Shown here: one piece after another, positions 17,369 to 26,739 of the stretch
Position numbering within the stretch: the first letter of the stretch is position 1
Layout of the letters: every line of letters starts with the position of its first letter
Origin: Pseudoalteromonas sp.
GTDB lineage: Bacteria > Pseudomonadota > Gammaproteobacteria > Enterobacterales > Alteromonadaceae
Direction of reading: 5' to 3'
Assembly: GCF_018402495.1 (NCBI RefSeq)
Contig: NZ_JAGYIU010000003.1
Coordinates: forward strand, 372,001 to 436,000
DNA length: 64,000 bases
Notes under the pieces: model-generated
Database searches by the model: none
What the model saw: only the letters and a program-made list of their open reading frames with translations
Told to the model about the DNA's origin: nothing
Program-made: the position numbers and the translations under genes

Positions 17369-18232
17369 TTACCATTTCATTTCGCCTTTATGAACTTTAG
17401 CGCCAATGCTCAGCGCCATAGGTAATGCAGCACTTGGGTATGTATTTGTCATTTTATCAATTAGTAGCTCACTGCTATTGCTACTTTGTTTAGCGTGTGC
17501 AAAATCCTTTAAATACTGGATTGCAAAGTCAATATTGTCAGCGTTTAGCTCAGTTCCTGCTTTCATATGCCCTGGGATCACAGTGATTGGTTTAAGTGCT
17601 TTCATTTCATTAAGTTGCTTTACCCATGCATTTTGCTCCGCTTGAGTTTGTGCATCGGCCATCCATAAATGAACATTCGCGTATACAGCTACATTCCCTA
17701 AAATGGCCTTGTTATCTGGGATCCATAAATAAGGACGATGGTTATATTCCCCTTTTGTGCCACGAATTTCTATCGTATGGCCTTCTATTTTTAAGCTATC
17801 ACCATTAAAAGCCTTAGGTATAATAGGATTTTTGGGTGCATTTTCTCCCATTTTGGGCGTCCAAAAAGCAAGTTTACCCTGTAGCTTTGCCGCTATTTTT
17901 TGATGCACTGCGGGCGTAGTAATAACCTCTGCTTGAGGAAAAAGTTTTTGTAGTACTTCAGCGCCAAAATAATAATCAGGGTCGGCCTGGCTAATAAAAA
18001 TAGTTTTTAATTGTTTGCCCGAATCAATTACTTTTGCAGCAATGCGTAGTGCATCGGCTTTAGTAAATCCGGTATCAATTAAAATTGCATCGGTACGGCC
18101 ATAAACCAGCGTGGCGTTAACATGAAAGCTATTGCTGTCAGCGTTATACACATCAAGGGTTAGTGGGGTTTCGTCTGCAAGAGCAATATTGCTGGCTAAT
18201 AGTGTACTTAATAAAAACGTGCGTAGGTTCAT
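17369..18232 (-). CDS. secreted MBL-fold protein with altered metal-binding motif
   Basis: 287 aa from the ATG at 18232, which places a clean signal peptide (MNLRTFLLSTLLASNIALA) at the N-terminus; the ATG at 18265 would add 11 polar residues. The fold resembles small metallo-beta-lactamase-like hydrolases (DAILIDTGFT, then VIPGHMKAG). The normal HxHxDH zinc motif reads QADPDYYFG, so most metal ligands are missing and activity may be lost or changed. Divergent from a LysR regulator that may control it. Confidence 0.8.
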   Translation of the reverse strand: MNLRTFLLSTLLASNIALADETPLTLDVYNADSNSFHVNATLVYGRTDAILIDTGFTKADALRIAAKVIDSGKQLKTIFISQADPDYYFGAEVLQKLFPQAEVITTPAVHQKIAAKLQGKLAFWTPKMGENAPKNPIIPKAFNGDSLKIEGHTIEIRGTKGEYNHRPYLWIPDNKAILGNVAVYANVHLWMADAQTQAEQNAWVKQLNEMKALKPITVIPGHMKAGTELNADNIDFAIQYLKDFAHAKQSSNSSELLIDKMTNTYPSAALPMALSIGAKVHKGEMKW

Positions 18233-18336
18233 AGTATTCTCATCATTGGTTGCTAATGCGAGCATAATAAAGGTTTGATATGTTCAGAAAAACAACCAAT
18301 AATAAGCATCATTATTTCATAAATCGTGCAAATACT

Positions 18337-19224
18337 ATGGATAAACTCACCGCAGCGCAGGTTTTTGTGGATGTTGCCTACTCAGGCAGTTTTACGGCCA
18401 CTGCCGAGCGCCTTGAAATGTCACGGCCTATGGTTACCCGACATATTGAATCGGTAGAAGCCTGGCTCAATACTCGTTTATTGCATCGAACTACCCGCAA
18501 AGTTACACTTACCACCGCCGGCGAGGCCTGTTTACCTGAAATAGAGCAATGGTTAGTACAGGCCAATCGTTTAGTTGAGCAAACAAAAAACCAGCAAGAG
18601 CTCTCAGGAAAAATACGTATAGCAACGAGTATGTCGCTTAGCTTTTCACAGTTAGCCCCTATATTTACACGTTTTATGAAACGTCACCCTAACGTGCAAA
18701 TAGACATAGATCTTGAAGACTCAACCACAGACTTAATAGAGCAACGTGTTGATTTGGCAATACGTATTGCAGCCAATCCTGATCCTTCGTTAATAGGTAA
18801 ACCTATTGCCGAGTGTGAATCTATTTTAGTAGCCTCAGCCGACTACCTTGCTGATTATCCGCCAATAACAACACCACAACAGTTAAGCGCTCATCAGTGT
18901 TTAGGCTATAAAAACTTCGACCGATATATTTGGCATTTACACAACGGGGATGAATTTCAATCGGTTGATGTTAAATGTAATTTAAGTGCAAACGAGGCCA
19001 CCACATTACTCCATGCAGCCATAGCCGGTGGTGGTATTTCAGTACAGCCTACGTATTTGGCAAATCAATATATACTGGATGGTCGCTTGCAACGTGTATT
19101 AGCGCCATGGACATTAAACCCAATGAAAATATATGTGCTTTACCCTTCTCGTCAGCATTTATCGGCAACGGTAAGAGCACTAATCGACACGCTCAGTGAA
19201 GAATTTAAAAATCCAGCATGGTAA
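18337..19224 (+). CDS. LysR-family transcriptional regulator
   Basis: About 295 aa. The winged HTH at residues 1-60 (AAQVFVDVAYSGSFTATAERL, MSRPMVTRHI) belongs to the LTTR type that starts MDKLxAxxxFV, followed by the substrate-binding domain. I start at 18337 because family members begin here. The ATG at 18280 has a better Shine-Dalgarno (AAAGG) and would add 19 residues, so the start is uncertain. Divergent from the MBL-fold gene and probably its regulator. Confidence 0.88.
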   Translation: MDKLTAAQVFVDVAYSGSFTATAERLEMSRPMVTRHIESVEAWLNTRLLHRTTRKVTLTTAGEACLPEIEQWLVQANRLVEQTKNQQELSGKIRIATSMSLSFSQLAPIFTRFMKRHPNVQIDIDLEDSTTDLIEQRVDLAIRIAANPDPSLIGKPIAECESILVASADYLADYPPITTPQQLSAHQCLGYKNFDRYIWHLHNGDEFQSVDVKCNLSANEATTLLHAAIAGGGISVQPTYLANQYILDGRLQRVLAPWTLNPMKIYVLYPSRQHLSATVRALIDTLSEEFKNPAW

Positions 19225-19358
19225 TTAATTATAAAAGTTTGGGTTTAAACCATAGCTTTGTGCGTTAAGCATGCTGATATTATGTACGTTATTTTGTTAC
19301 AGTAAATGTAATAAGCGCCTTAATCCATAAAGGTCAACAGACCCAAGGAACAATAACA

Positions 19359-21695
19359 ATGAATCTGATCAAAACATCGGGCTTGGCACTGGCCATTGTT
19401 GCGGGCTTAGGCTTGCAAGCATGTTCAAGTACCAGCATAACAACCAACAATAATACAGCGATGAGTACCGTGAATAATCCATTAAGCCTAGCGCAAATTT
19501 ATAAAGATAAAGAATTTAAAACCCAGCGTAGCACCTACTTTAAGTGGCTAGATGATGGTACTGGCTACACTGTACTTGAAGAGCGCGAAAGCGAAAAAGA
19601 AAAAGCAGATGATAACAACGCCGATGATGAAAAAGAGCACGGCGTAAAAGGCAACGACATTGTATTTTACAATGCTGACGGCACAGGCCGTAAAGTATTG
19701 GTTGAGTTTGAAAAGCTGTTGCCAGAGGGCGCAGACGAGGCATTGGCTATTGAAAGCTACCAATGGTCAAAAGACGGTAAATGGCTGATGGTATTTACCA
19801 ACAGCGAGCAAGTTTGGCGTTCGCGCAGCCGAGGCGACTTTTGGTTACTTAACCTTGAGACAAACCAATTACAGCAACTTGGTGGTAAAGACGTTGAGCC
19901 AACTAAGTTAATGTTTGCTAAGTTCTCACCAGATAGCTCAAAAGTGGCTTACGTACGCGACAACAATATTTATATGCAAGCGGTTGGTAGTAACAATGTA
20001 ACCGCGCTCACAACCGATGGTAACGCCACCATTGTTAACGGTAATTTTGATTGGGTATACGAAGAGGAATTTACCATTGCCGATGGTTTTCGTTGGAGCC
20101 CAGACAACAAATCAATTGCCTATTGGCAGCTTGATACCAGTGACGTTAAGTTTTTCACTATGATCAACAACACTGACGAACTGTACCCTACCCTAAAAGA
20201 ATTCCCTTATCCTAAAGCGGGTGAAACCAACTCTGCCGTGCGTGTTGGAGTGGTAAGCCTTAGTGATAAACAAACCCGTTGGGCCGAGCTTGAAGGCGAT
20301 AACCGCGACCGTTACATTCCCCGTATTAGTTGGGCAGGCACCGGTAATGAATTAATGATTCAAGATTTAAACCGCCCACAAAGCCATAACAAAGTCTGGT
20401 TGTTTGATTGGCAAAAGCAGCAACTGACTAAAATTTTAGAAGACAAAGACGATGCGTTTATAGAATGGTTTTATAAAGCCAACTGGTCAAAAGACGGCGA
20501 GTTTTTTATTTGGCATAGCGAACGCGACGGTTGGCGACATCTTTATCGTGTATCGCGCGATGGCAAAACTATTATCGACCTAACTCCAGGTGATTACGAC
20601 ATTATTGATATGCTTAGCATTAATGAAGATAAAAACGTGATGTATTTTATTGCCTCGCCAAACGATCCTGGTCAGCGTTATTTATACAGCACGCCGCTTG
20701 ATGGCAGCAGCAAACCGGTACGAGTAACACCTGCTGAGTTTGAAGGTTCAAACAGCTATTACATGTCAAAAGATGCCTCATGGGCTATGCATACTTACTC
20801 ACAATTTGGTACACCACCAATTAAGCAAATTATTAAAGTGAGCGATCACAGTAATGTAAAAACCTTAGTTGAAAATAACGAGCTGAAAGAAAAATTAGCT
20901 GAGCAAAGCTTACCAAAGCATGAGTTTTTTAAAGTAAACGCGCAAGATGGTACCGAGCTTGACGGCTACATTATGTTCCCTGAGAACATGGATAAAAGTA
21001 AAAAATACCCAATTGTGTTTTACGTATACGGCGAACCATGGGGTTCAACCGTGCAAGACCGCTGGGAAGGCAACAGTTACTTATACAAATCGTTACTAAC
21101 GCAAAAAGGCTTTATTGTGGCATCGGTTGATAACCGCGGTACACGTGCACCAAAAGGGCGCGATTGGCGTAAATCGATTTATAAAAAAATTGGCTCCATT
21201 ACTGTGCAAGACCAAGTAGACGCCCTAGATGCCATGGCTAAACGCTGGGATGTGATAGATACCGAGCGCGTTGGCGTATGGGGACACTCAGGCGGCGGTA
21301 GTTCAACCCTTAATTTATTGTTCCGCCATGGTGATAAATTTAAAGTAGGCATTGCCTCAGCACCGGTGCCAGACATTCGTTTGTACGACACTATTTACCA
21401 AGAGCGTTATGCGGGCAATCCAAATACCGATCCTGAGAGTTACGATAACACCTCGCCCATTACTTTTGCTAAAAACCTAACCGGTAAGTTATTGCTTATT
21501 CACGGCACAGGGGATGATAACGTGCATTACCAAGGCTCAGAGCGCTTAATTGACGAGCTTGTAAAGCACAACAAGCAGTTTGAGTTTTTCTCATACCCTA
21601 ACCGCTCACATAGCTTACGTGAAGGTAAAGGCACCACCTTGCATTATCACACCATGATGGCCGATTTTTTTGAAAAGCACTTATTAAACAAGTAA
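19359..21695 (+). CDS. S9 family dipeptidyl peptidase IV-like lipoprotein
   Basis: 778 aa. The signal peptide ends in lipobox LQAC (Cys near residue 22), so it is a cell-envelope lipoprotein. An N-terminal beta-propeller contains DWVYEEEF, whose glutamates bind the substrate amino group in DPP-IV. The C-terminal hydrolase domain has the nucleophile in GHSGGGS, Asp in GTGDDNVHY and His in PNRSHSL. It should release N-terminal Xaa-Pro dipeptides, fitting peptide use by a marine heterotroph. Confidence 0.93.
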   Translation: MNLIKTSGLALAIVAGLGLQACSSTSITTNNNTAMSTVNNPLSLAQIYKDKEFKTQRSTYFKWLDDGTGYTVLEERESEKEKADDNNADDEKEHGVKGNDIVFYNADGTGRKVLVEFEKLLPEGADEALAIESYQWSKDGKWLMVFTNSEQVWRSRSRGDFWLLNLETNQLQQLGGKDVEPTKLMFAKFSPDSSKVAYVRDNNIYMQAVGSNNVTALTTDGNATIVNGNFDWVYEEEFTIADGFRWSPDNKSIAYWQLDTSDVKFFTMINNTDELYPTLKEFPYPKAGETNSAVRVGVVSLSDKQTRWAELEGDNRDRYIPRISWAGTGNELMIQDLNRPQSHNKVWLFDWQKQQLTKILEDKDDAFIEWFYKANWSKDGEFFIWHSERDGWRHLYRVSRDGKTIIDLTPGDYDIIDMLSINEDKNVMYFIASPNDPGQRYLYSTPLDGSSKPVRVTPAEFEGSNSYYMSKDASWAMHTYSQFGTPPIKQIIKVSDHSNVKTLVENNELKEKLAEQSLPKHEFFKVNAQDGTELDGYIMFPENMDKSKKYPIVFYVYGEPWGSTVQDRWEGNSYLYKSLLTQKGFIVASVDNRGTRAPKGRDWRKSIYKKIGSITVQDQVDALDAMAKRWDVIDTERVGVWGHSGGGSSTLNLLFRHGDKFKVGIASAPVPDIRLYDTIYQERYAGNPNTDPESYDNTSPITFAKNLTGKLLLIHGTGDDNVHYQGSERLIDELVKHNKQFEFFSYPNRSHSLREGKGTTLHYHTMMADFFEKHLLNK

Positions 21696-21720
21696 TCGCT
21701 TAAAAAAGTAAAACAATAAA

Positions 21721-21754
21721 AGGCGCACACTCATTAATAGTGTGCGGCTTTTTT
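21721..21754 (+). terminator. terminator after the S9 peptidase gene
   Basis: CGCACACT/AGTGTGCG stem followed by a T-rich run. It leads directly into a dispersed AATCAAAATGTAACGGGGG element. Confidence 0.8.
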
Positions 21755-21762
21755 AATCAAAA

Positions 21763-21779
21763 TGTAACGGGGGTTTACA
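21763..21779 (+). repeat. dispersed 17-bp element (TGTAACGGGGGTTTACA form)
   Basis: One mismatch from the perfect palindrome TGTAAAGGGGGTTTACA found elsewhere. It sits in a longer AATCAAAATG-headed repeat that follows a terminator, as at 30121. Confidence 0.6.
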
Positions 21780-21864
21780 AGGCGTAAGTCGGAGAGAGTG
21801 CAACGAAACCCGACAATAATAAAAAATGACTTATACACTCAATGTCATCTAAAATAGCGAAGGC

Positions 21865-22839
21865 TCACCATGTTATTAGCCAGTTTTCAATTTCGATAAC
21901 ATCATCACGATCAAACACCATTAAACTTGAATGAGAGCGAGCATTAAAAGTTATTTTTTTTACTAACTCATTTTGTATAGATGAAAAGTAAGCCGGCGGG
22001 GATAGAGAGTCAACATCTGAGTTAATTAACAATACAGGCTTTTTAGTCTCAGTTAATTTAGGCAATAAATTTGTTTCTTGAATGGTTACTCCTGCCTCAA
22101 ACATTGCTTGGTTAACAATATTATCAATCTCGCTATGAAAAAAATGACTAAGCAAAGGCGATTTATAAGGTAAGTACTCCTTAGCTGCAACGTCAAAACT
22201 CATCATTGGGGCAAGTAAAATAGCAGCGTCAACATATTCTGATGATAATAAGTTACTTGCAGTAAGTGCTCCCATAGAATGGCCGACTACAACAGTCTGG
22301 TTATTTGTTTGATTTAAAAGTGGTTCAGCAAGCAGTTCATTTAAAATGCCGTGCTCTTTTGCTGCAAATACAAATGCTTCAGTTGATTCACCATGACCAA
22401 AAAGATCTGGAATAATAACGTTCATACCAAGCGCTCTAAAATAGATAGCTGAAGCCATCATTGCTTCTTTACTGCCTCCATAGCCATGAAGTAATAAAGC
22501 AGTGCCTTCAAAACGATTAAATGTATCTGGTGTCATTCTGTGTGAAATTGTATTTTCTACATTATTACCAGTTGCATGAAGGTTGTAATAAACAGAACTC
22601 TCTTGCGAAAATTCGGCTGCTTGATAAGGTTCAGCAATCAGATATGTAATGCATTGAGTGGTACTAAAAGAGCAAAATTTTTGTTTTTCAAAGCCAATGT
22701 CGCTAGGTTTTGCTTTTATAAACTCCGCTTCAGAAAGATAGATACCGGGGTTTGACATGACGTAACTGCCAATTGAAGTACAGCCAGATAAAGAAAATAT
22801 ATAAAGTGTAACTGCTAATAGTTTGGTGAAATTTTCCAT
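21865..22839 (-). CDS. alpha/beta-hydrolase lipoprotein
   Basis: 324 aa. The N-terminal signal ends in lipobox LSGC, so it is probably envelope-anchored. The hydrolase core shows LLHGYGGSKEAM (oxyanion region), GHSMGAL (nucleophile Ser), an Asp in LLINSDVDSLSPP and His in ARSHSSLM. It is close to serine-aminopeptidase (Hydrolase_4) lipases or esterases. Substrate unknown. It is convergent with the S9 peptidase gene. Confidence 0.82.
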   Translation of the reverse strand: MENFTKLLAVTLYIFSLSGCTSIGSYVMSNPGIYLSEAEFIKAKPSDIGFEKQKFCSFSTTQCITYLIAEPYQAAEFSQESSVYYNLHATGNNVENTISHRMTPDTFNRFEGTALLLHGYGGSKEAMMASAIYFRALGMNVIIPDLFGHGESTEAFVFAAKEHGILNELLAEPLLNQTNNQTVVVGHSMGALTASNLLSSEYVDAAILLAPMMSFDVAAKEYLPYKSPLLSHFFHSEIDNIVNQAMFEAGVTIQETNLLPKLTETKKPVLLINSDVDSLSPPAYFSSIQNELVKKITFNARSHSSLMVFDRDDVIEIENWLITW

Positions 22840-23281
22840 TTTCGCTTCATTAGTTAAACTTGAACATCAACACTTTAATTAAGCAGATAACGTCCTATGA
22901 GGTGGAGGAGGTTTTAGCCGTTAGTTAGGCATTTTTTTATTATTTCAAAGTACTTTAACAGTATCTTCTATCCACCTCAATTTTCTCAAGTAAATAAATC
23001 TGTTTGGCATTAGGTAGACACTTGCTTATTAATCAAAACCCAAATTTAGTGCTTAGTTACGACTTTGAGTTACTTTTTTATCTAAGCTTTATGGATTTAG
23101 GGGCTGAAATTTAACTCTCTTTTTTAATCAAAATGGTGCGGGGTTTTCAAAGGTTTTGTTTGAAATACAACAGCACCCAACACTAAGTATAGGAAGTCCA
23201 TACTGAATGAAAAGTTATTTATCGAAACGGGCTAAGACGTTGTGTTTACAAGAAACTTTCATTAATCATCATTCCCTTGCT
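22840..23281. other. intergenic region with a decayed dispersed repeat
   Basis: 442 bp. Around 23124-23150 is a decayed copy of the AATCAAAATGGTGCGGGG repeat family. I see no gene, RNA or clear promoter. Confidence 0.4.
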
Positions 23282-24550
23282 TTAACTCAACTTCCCAATC
23301 ATTTCTTTAACTACTAAAAACTGCACTTGTCTTAACATTCTTAATTCCGCTGCGCGTACATCCGCAGGTGGCATATTTACAACTTCTTGGTATAAGTTAT
23401 TAAATTCACTCTCTATATTATCTACAAAATAACTTAGCTGTTTTACTGCTGCAGAGCTAGGAATACCAAGCTCTTTTGCAAAAGCGATTACATCTGCTTT
23501 AGTAACATCACAAAAACGTTTTTTATTATTGATAGGAACTGACAGTGCTTCTTCTAGAGGGTTACCACCTTCTGAAACATAAATAATAGTGCTTAATAAA
23601 TCATAAAATGGCGTTATTTGCGCAGACCCGCTTTCGTAGTAAAAGCTAATATTTTTTAAATGCGCATCCCCATTCCCGACTAATAAATTATAAATCACCC
23701 ATTGATATAACTTGATGACCGTTGCCGCTTTAGGCCGTACGTTATTGAGTATTTTCTGGTATGTTTCAACCGTTGATGCAGAATATTTAGAGTGTCTGCT
23801 ATAACTTAATAATTGGCAACTATCTATAATATGCTTGCGCTCTTGATCAGGATAACTTCCTACACGGTCAAAGCGCTCAACCAAATAGGCTGGCTCGGGT
23901 GTATAAATGAGCTGCACATTGGGTACATCAATTCCTAGGCGCTTGGCTAGTTTCATCATAAACCATTCATTGCATGTCGTTTGCCAATATTGGTCTGGCT
24001 CAGAGTGATCGGGTTTAAGTATATGAGTTGAAGGTGTGCCTTCATTTCCTTCAAATAATTCATCAGCGAGCTTAATAACTAGCATTTTATGCTGCGCGCC
24101 AGCAAGTGACATGCGGCTACTTTGGCGGATATTTAACGGTGCTCTGGGTAAGTTTTTAATTCGCCTAGATAGCTCGGCAAAGGGTAACGGTATTGCACTA
24201 GGGCTTGGAAAATCGACATGCTCTGGTAATAGCGTTAAAGCACCCGCAGACTCAATGCCGGATGCCGTAAGTAGAGCAAATGAATCCTCATGATCCACTT
24301 TCACTTCTTTTGCCAATAACTCACGTGCATTTTCTTCTGGCAGTAAATTATCAAAAAACTGCTGCACAGGCCGCGTAGTACCTGAATCTAAAATCACTTG
24401 CTCTTGTAATGGAATGCTGGGAGTTATTGCAAATTTATTAGCTGAGTTAAGCCAATCTTGATCGTATTTAAATGACCAAAAACCGTTACTATCTTGTAAT
24501 TGGCCCATGAGCTGTTTGCCAGCATAAACATTGAGAGATCTATTATTCAT
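23282..24550 (-). CDS. hipA: HipA-type serine/threonine kinase toxin
   Basis: 422 aa. HipA toxins phosphorylate a target (GltX in E. coli) and cause growth arrest and persistence. Visible parts are the N-terminal couple_hipA domain (VYAGKQLMGQL), the SLAGAQHKM segment with the regulatory serine, the catalytic GNGDAHLKN and the metal-binding PFYDL. All catalytic residues look intact. It overlaps hipB by 8 bp, so the pair is translationally coupled. Confidence 0.93.
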   Translation of the reverse strand: MNNRSLNVYAGKQLMGQLQDSNGFWSFKYDQDWLNSANKFAITPSIPLQEQVILDSGTTRPVQQFFDNLLPEENARELLAKEVKVDHEDSFALLTASGIESAGALTLLPEHVDFPSPSAIPLPFAELSRRIKNLPRAPLNIRQSSRMSLAGAQHKMLVIKLADELFEGNEGTPSTHILKPDHSEPDQYWQTTCNEWFMMKLAKRLGIDVPNVQLIYTPEPAYLVERFDRVGSYPDQERKHIIDSCQLLSYSRHSKYSASTVETYQKILNNVRPKAATVIKLYQWVIYNLLVGNGDAHLKNISFYYESGSAQITPFYDLLSTIIYVSEGGNPLEEALSVPINNKKRFCDVTKADVIAFAKELGIPSSAAVKQLSYFVDNIESEFNNLYQEVVNMPPADVRAAELRMLRQVQFLVVKEMIGKLS

Positions 24551-24830
24551 GGCCTGCCACCATATTGCGGATTTGCGTTATTAATTTATTTTTAGCCTTT
24601 TCATCATGTTGAGGTATAACCACATCTATTTTTACCTCTAAACCTAAAGCTTCCATTAAATCGAACGCACGGCCGATTGATAAAGAGCCGGTGCCATTTT
24701 CAAAGTCACTGACCGTATTAATGCTGATACCGGAGAAGTCCCCTGCTGTTTTTTGATCAAGCTTTTGGCTTTTTCTCACAATACTTGCCAATTTACCTAA
24801 TTGTTTTGCTGATTTTATCGTGACTTCCAT
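24543..24830 (-). CDS. hipB: HipB-type antitoxin, XRE-family repressor
   Basis: 95 aa with an XRE helix-turn-helix (LDQKTAGDFSGISINTVSDFENG at about 23-45). It neutralises HipA and represses the operon. I use the ATG at 24830; a GTG two codons upstream is possible. The promoter region carries four matching palindromes at 24845-25014, very likely its operators. Confidence 0.9.
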   Translation of the reverse strand: MEVTIKSAKQLGKLASIVRKSQKLDQKTAGDFSGISINTVSDFENGTGSLSIGRAFDLMEALGLEVKIDVVIPQHDEKAKNKLITQIRNMVAGHE

Positions 24831-24844
24831 TACCACCCCCCCTA

Positions 24845-25014
24845 ATTCACAGTATTTTGTGAATAATAGATAAAACTGTTCAGAAAAGCCAATAATTCAC
24901 AATATTTTGTGAATTACAAAAAGCATTAACTAAATAAAGAGTAAATTCACAGTATCTTGTGAATTTATTCCAAAGTAGACTTACAACCACCTTAATTCAC
25001 AATAAACTATGAAT
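24845..25014. promoter_or_regulatory. four HipB operators at exact 50-bp spacing
   Basis: Palindromes of the form ATTCACA-N6-TGTGAAT start at 24845, 24895, 24945 and 24995. The first three are perfect palindromic arms; the fourth has ACTATGAAT on its right side. Each is 20 bp and the period is exactly 50 bp, close to five helical turns, suggesting cooperative or looping repression of hipBA. Confidence 0.8.
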
Positions 25015-25265
25015 TTAGGTAATTGAAAATTTCACTCTCTTTTTAATCAAAATGGTGTGAGGGGTTTACAGCTGAGGTCAAAGGTTAAAGGAACAAGGTC
25101 AAAGAATTTTAGTTACCGTAAGTTGGGTATAGTGAAACCAAACTCAACAAGGAAATACTGCTCAATAGGTAATAAGTGAATCGTTTATTGCTAAACATGG
25201 CTTGGAATTAGAGAGGCATTAAAAAAGTAGCATCCATGCCACTACAAGTGCGATATAAATAAAAA

Positions 25266-25577
25266 CTAAGAGCTTAGTTGCGAAGGTTGATATTTATTAA
25301 CGAGAATATGCTGCAAACTTTTAAGTGCTCGCTTTATCGCTTGCAGCATACTTCTTCCCTTTGTATTTACATTAATACTGGGTAGCCCTGGCAAAAGAAT
25401 ATTAATTTTGCATTGCTGCAAAGTGCCGTGGCGCTCACTCGAAAGATCATTTATTTGAATCTCAACTTTACGAATATTTAAAGCATGTTTTGCCAATTGG
25501 CTTTTTATCAACTTTAAAAGCGACATCTTTTCACTTGCGTTAATTATCTTATTTTTAACTGTAAGTTTTAGCTTCAT
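25266..25577 (-). CDS. HPF/RaiA-like ribosome-associated protein
   Basis: 103 aa, rich in lysine. The pattern VEIQINDLSSERHG, then CKINILLPGLPSINVNTKG and a final helix MLQAIKRALKSLQHIL follows the beta-beta-alpha layout of ribosome hibernation factors (S30AE family). Sequence similarity is modest. It is divergent from an NhaR-type regulator, with about 110 bp between them. Confidence 0.6.
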   Translation of the reverse strand: MKLKLTVKNKIINASEKMSLLKLIKSQLAKHALNIRKVEIQINDLSSERHGTLQQCKINILLPGLPSINVNTKGRSMLQAIKRALKSLQHILVNKYQPSQLSS

Positions 25578-25686
25578 GCAATTACACCTTTTAGTAGTAA
25601 CTATGTTGCAGGCATGACTGTAATCTACTAACTTAGTGGCAAAGGAAAAAGCTGATTATTTCTTACTTTAAAACAGGTATTTTCGA

Positions 25687-26580
25687 ATGATTACCAACAT
25701 TAACTACAATCACTTATATTATTTTTGGCAGGTAAGTAAGCACGGCAGTATTGCAGCGGCGAGTAAAATACTTAATTTAACGCCGCAAACGGTCAGCTCA
25801 CAAATTACTAACTTAGAGCAACGATTAGGAAAACCACTGTTTGTTCGCCAAGGCCGAGGCCTACAGTTAACGGAATTTGGCCATGTAACCCAGCAATACA
25901 CCAATGATATGTTTGCTATTGCCCATGAATGGCTAGAAACCACGCAAGGTGATACCATGCAATACTCACGAACACTAAAGGTCGGTATTTCAGATGTGTT
26001 ACCCAAATCACTGGTGTCGAAGTGGCTAGCGCCTTTAATTAATAACGACCGTATTTCAAACTTACACTGTATTGACGGCCAACAGGATGAGCTACTTGCA
26101 CAAATGGCGATTCATAAGCTCGACTTAGTTTTAGCCGATAAACCGCTCGACAATACCTCGTCATTTAAGACGTTCTGCCATGAAATAGGCAAAAGCCAAA
26201 TCGCTCTTTTTGGTAACGAAACATGGCATTCGCAATTACATAAGCAGTTTCCGCAATCTTTAAATAACAAGCCTTTAGTACTCCCCGCAAAAGAAAGCCC
26301 CGTTGCGCGGGCTATTTATTATTGGCTGCAAGAGCAAGAGATTGAAATGACAATAGCAGGCCATGTTGACGACAGCGCATTAATGAAGTCGTTAGGTGAG
26401 CAAGGGTTTGGTATATTTCCTGCGCCTATTTTGGTAAGAGCCGAGGTGGAGCGCCATTACGGCGTTAATTACATTGGTACAATTGATAATGTTTATCAGC
26501 ATTATTATGCCTTTACGCCCGACAGGCTCATCAAAGACAGTATTTATGATGAATTTATAAAACACGCTCAAATGACGTAG
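25687..26580 (+). CDS. NhaR-type LysR transcriptional activator
   Basis: 297 aa. The N-terminus NYNHLYYFWQVSKHGSIAAA and TPQTVSSQITNLEQRLGKPL closely follow E. coli NhaR, which activates the nhaA sodium/proton antiporter gene. No nhaA lies in the window, so its target may be the divergent HPF-like gene or lie elsewhere. Confidence 0.85.
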   Translation: MITNINYNHLYYFWQVSKHGSIAAASKILNLTPQTVSSQITNLEQRLGKPLFVRQGRGLQLTEFGHVTQQYTNDMFAIAHEWLETTQGDTMQYSRTLKVGISDVLPKSLVSKWLAPLINNDRISNLHCIDGQQDELLAQMAIHKLDLVLADKPLDNTSSFKTFCHEIGKSQIALFGNETWHSQLHKQFPQSLNNKPLVLPAKESPVARAIYYWLQEQEIEMTIAGHVDDSALMKSLGEQGFGIFPAPILVRAEVERHYGVNYIGTIDNVYQHYYAFTPDRLIKDSIYDEFIKHAQMT

Positions 26581-26649
26581 ATTTTAGTTAATCCTCTTAA
26601 GATGTTAAAGGTTAAAGGTTAAAGAGTTCGGACTCTAACGCTCAACACC

Positions 26650-26715
26650 GACGCGGGGTGAACCCGCTGCTACTAGTCGCTAATATTCTAGGTAGCAGCG
26701 GCTTTATGCCGCGTC
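26650..26715. repeat. REP doublet (BIME-like): two inverted REP elements
   Basis: GTAGCAGCGGCTTTATGCCG (26692 on) is a GTAG-headed REP palindrome. Facing it, the complement of 26650-26673 reads GTAGCAGCGGGTTCACCCCG. The two halves pair over GACGCGG and CCGCTGCTAC, and each can also fold alone. GTAG-headed REPs are usually spread by RAYT transposases; none is in the window. Confidence 0.75.
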
Positions 26716-26739
26716 TTTTTAAGGCTCATATAAATGCTC

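Noticed and set aside
24845..25014. CRISPR-like array: 20-bp repeats with 30-bp spacers
   Set aside because: Each repeat is a palindromic operator, there are only four, they sit at the hipBA promoter, the spacers are AT-rich filler and no cas gene is present.
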